Positions 62,532-64,000 of a DNA stretch of 64,000 bases are shown piece after piece. The stretch is from NCBI RefSeq assembly GCF_019236175.1, contig NZ_JAFAJM010000001.1, positions 62,001-126,000 on the forward strand, written 5' to 3'. Origin of the DNA: Chryseobacterium sp. (GTDB lineage: Bacteria > Bacteroidota > Bacteroidia > Flavobacteriales > Weeksellaceae). The translations under genes and the position numbers were made by a program. Below the pieces are notes generated by a model. It was given only the letters and a program-made list of their open reading frames with translations, was not told the DNA's origin and did no database searches. The number at the start of each line of letters is the position of its first letter. Within the stretch, counting starts at the first letter, position 1.

Positions 62532-63902
62532 ATGCAACTGTATAACACCTTAAGCGCAGAAGAAAGAGCTCAACTTATTGAAGAAGCTGGTAAGGAACGC
62601 CTTACATTGTCTTTCTATGCGTATGCCAAAATTGAAAATCCCCAACAATTTCGTGACGATTTATTTATAGCCTGGAATGCACTGGATGCACTTGGCCGTA
62701 TTTATGTTGCCCATGAAGGAATTAATGCTCAGATGAGTGTTCCTGCTGATCAGTTTGAGGCTTTTCGGGATACGCTGGAAGTTTACGATTTTATGAAAGG
62801 TATCCGTTTGAATGTAGCGGTAGACCAGGATAATTATTCGTTTTTAAAATTAACAATTAAGGTCAGAAATAAAATTGTTGCAGATGGTCTGAATGATGAT
62901 ACTTTTGATGTGACCAACAAAGGGGTTCACTTAAGAGCCCAGGAGTTCAATGATATGCTCTCTGATCCTAACACCATTGTTGTTGATTTCAGAAATCACT
63001 ACGAAAGTGAAGTAGGCCATTTTGAAGGGGCTATTACTCCGGATGTGGAAAATTTCAGAGAAAGTTTACCAATTATCAATGACCAGTTACAGGATTTTAA
63101 AGAAGATAAAAACCTGTTGATGTATTGTACAGGTGGAATTCGTTGTGAAAAAGCCAGTGCTTATTTTAAACATCAGGGTTTTAAAAATGTTTTTCAGCTG
63201 GAAGGGGGAATTATAGAATATACCCGTCAGATTAAAGAAGAGGGAATAAAGAGCAAGTTTATTGGTAAAAATTTTGTATTTGACCACCGTTTAGGAGAAC
63301 GAATTACAGATGATATTATTTCACAATGCCACCAGTGTGGTAAACCTTGTGACAATCATACGAATTGTTCTAATGATGCCTGTCATTTATTATTTATCCA
63401 ATGTGATGAATGTAAAGCAGCCATGGAGAACTGTTGTTCTACGGAATGCCTTGAAACTATTCATCTTCCCTGGGACGAACAGGTGAAATTAAGAAAAGGA
63501 CTTCAGGTTGGAAATAAAGTTTTCAGAAAAGGAAAATCTGATGCTCTGAAGTTTAAGAACTCCGGAGATTTGTCTACTCAGACTTTAGGAAAGGCGGAAA
63601 CAAAAAATATCCGTCAGAAAATATCCGTTAAAAAAGTTTTAATTGGTAAAGCAGAGCATTATTATTCAAAATCAAAAATCGCACAGTTTTTAATTGAAAA
63701 TAAAGAGCTTTCATTGGGGGATAAAGTGCTGATTTCTGGGCCTACAACAGGAGAACAGGAAGTTGTCATTACTGAGATGTATGCTAACGGCGGACCTTGT
63801 GAAACAGCTAAAGCTGGCGATCAGATTACTTTTGAGCTTCCGTTCAGAGTTCGCTTGTCAGACAAATTATATAAAATTGTACAGCCTGCTGAAAATGCAT
63901 AA
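62532..63902 (+). CDS. trhO: tRNA uridine(34) hydroxylase TrhO with an extra C-terminal barrel domain
   Basis: Rhodanese-family enzyme that makes 5-hydroxyuridine at position 34 of tRNA, using oxygen. The 456-aa protein has the TrhO N-terminal domain (about 1-110: GRIYVAHEGINAQMSVP), the rhodanese domain with the catalytic loop C199-TGGIRC205 in LMYCTGGIRCEKASAYF, and a Cys-rich zinc-like part (CHQCGKPCDNHTNCSNDACHLLF, CDECKAAMENCCSTEC, about 273-315). E. coli TrhO is about 350 residues; here roughly 85 further residues (from about 370) form a small beta-barrel like the tail of U32-family TrhP or EF-Tu domain 2 (LGDKVLISGPTTGEQEVVITEM). Confidence 0.92.
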   Translation: MQLYNTLSAEERAQLIEEAGKERLTLSFYAYAKIENPQQFRDDLFIAWNALDALGRIYVAHEGINAQMSVPADQFEAFRDTLEVYDFMKGIRLNVAVDQDNYSFLKLTIKVRNKIVADGLNDDTFDVTNKGVHLRAQEFNDMLSDPNTIVVDFRNHYESEVGHFEGAITPDVENFRESLPIINDQLQDFKEDKNLLMYCTGGIRCEKASAYFKHQGFKNVFQLEGGIIEYTRQIKEEGIKSKFIGKNFVFDHRLGERITDDIISQCHQCGKPCDNHTNCSNDACHLLFIQCDECKAAMENCCSTECLETIHLPWDEQVKLRKGLQVGNKVFRKGKSDALKFKNSGDLSTQTLGKAETKNIRQKISVKKVLIGKAEHYYSKSKIAQFLIENKELSLGDKVLISGPTTGEQEVVITEMYANGGPCETAKAGDQITFELPFRVRLSDKLYKIVQPAENA

Positions 63903-63951
63903 TGTAGAAAAGCGGGTTTGATGAAAAATATTTCAGTTAAAAGAAACGCTT

Positions 63952-64000
63952 ATGTTAAAAGCTGAACTTAGAAAAAAATATATGCAAAAAAGAAAAGCCT
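63952..64000 (+). CDS. 5-formyltetrahydrofolate cyclo-ligase, N-terminus only (cut by window end)
   Basis: ATG at 63952 opens a frame to the window end encoding MLKAELRKKYMQKRKA. This start strongly resembles 5-formyltetrahydrofolate cyclo-ligases (K.ELRK.Y...R), which recycle 5-formyl-THF to 5,10-methenyl-THF. Only 16 residues are visible, so the call is tentative. It would follow trhO by 49 nt on the same strand. Confidence 0.55.
   Translation, partial: MLKAELRKKYMQKRKA

Noticed and set aside
1..64000. CRISPR arrays, insertion sequences, prophage or rRNA genes
   Set aside because: No regularly spaced repeats, transposase, phage or rRNA sequence was seen anywhere in the window.

Overview
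This window reads as a chromosomal segment of a flavobacterium in the Chryseobacterium/Elizabethkingia neighbourhood (Bacteroidota). The evidence is in the sequence: three SusC/SusD outer-membrane pairs, type IX secretion C-terminal domains, LptD and amidase forms typical of the phylum, AT-rich spacers, and promoters of the Bacteroidota type (TTTG or TTG, about 20 nt, then TAnnTTTG) in place of sigma-70 boxes. Shine-Dalgarno sequences are mostly absent and several genes start with TTG or GTG. Gene names rest on motif recognition only; no database search was run.

Layout. 1-4.2 kb (minus strand): polysaccharide export permease (cut by the edge) and ugd-rfbB-rfbA nucleotide-sugar genes. 4.3-9.2 kb: rimP-nusA-infB operon with a hairpin-bearing leader. 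9.2-19 kb: two orphan SusC/SusD pairs with nearly identical promoter and signal-peptide modules. 19-29.4 kb: housekeeping and envelope genes (secreted unknown, putative porin, bshC, LysM-receptor protein, fabD, GHMP kinase, pckA, aroQ). 29.6-34.4 kb: a SAM-I riboswitch directly ahead of a third SusC/SusD pair. 34.4-45.7 kb: heavy-metal efflux, comprising a small Cys-rich DUF6660-like protein, a CzcA pump fused to a TolC-like channel, its adaptor, a bestrophin-like channel, a CDF transporter, a Fur-family regulator and a Zn/Cd P-type ATPase. 46.2-51.7 kb: a probable copper/redox periplasmic locus with two paralogous CxGKCY proteins, a YHS lipoprotein, an SCO protein, a secreted superoxide dismutase, an MbnP-like lipoprotein, its di-haem MbnH-like partner and an outer-membrane barrel with a CxxCxC motif. 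51.7-54.4 kb: three tandem paralogous T9SS cargo proteins. 54.6-64 kb: three tRNA-Glu genes, rpsT, amidase, lptD, ridA, a membrane protein, a Do-like protease, trhO with an extra C-terminal barrel, and the first codons of a probable 5-formyltetrahydrofolate cyclo-ligase.

Main points of interest. (1) A SAM-I riboswitch with matching P1 arms controls a SusC/SusD importer, implying uptake of methionine or another sulfur nutrient. (2) The same 6-3-6 palindrome, TGCAAT-N3-ATTGCA, lies exactly 13 nt before the TAnnTTTG box of both czcA and the P-type ATPase gene, suggesting an undescribed metal regulon. (3) An MbnP/MbnH copper pair sits beside an SCO/YHS/SOD operon and a duplicated small Cys-protein family. 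(4) The CzcA-TolC fusion keeps a signal-peptide-like junction. (5) The rimP-nusA-infB leader carries a terminator-like hairpin inside a 14-codon reading frame.
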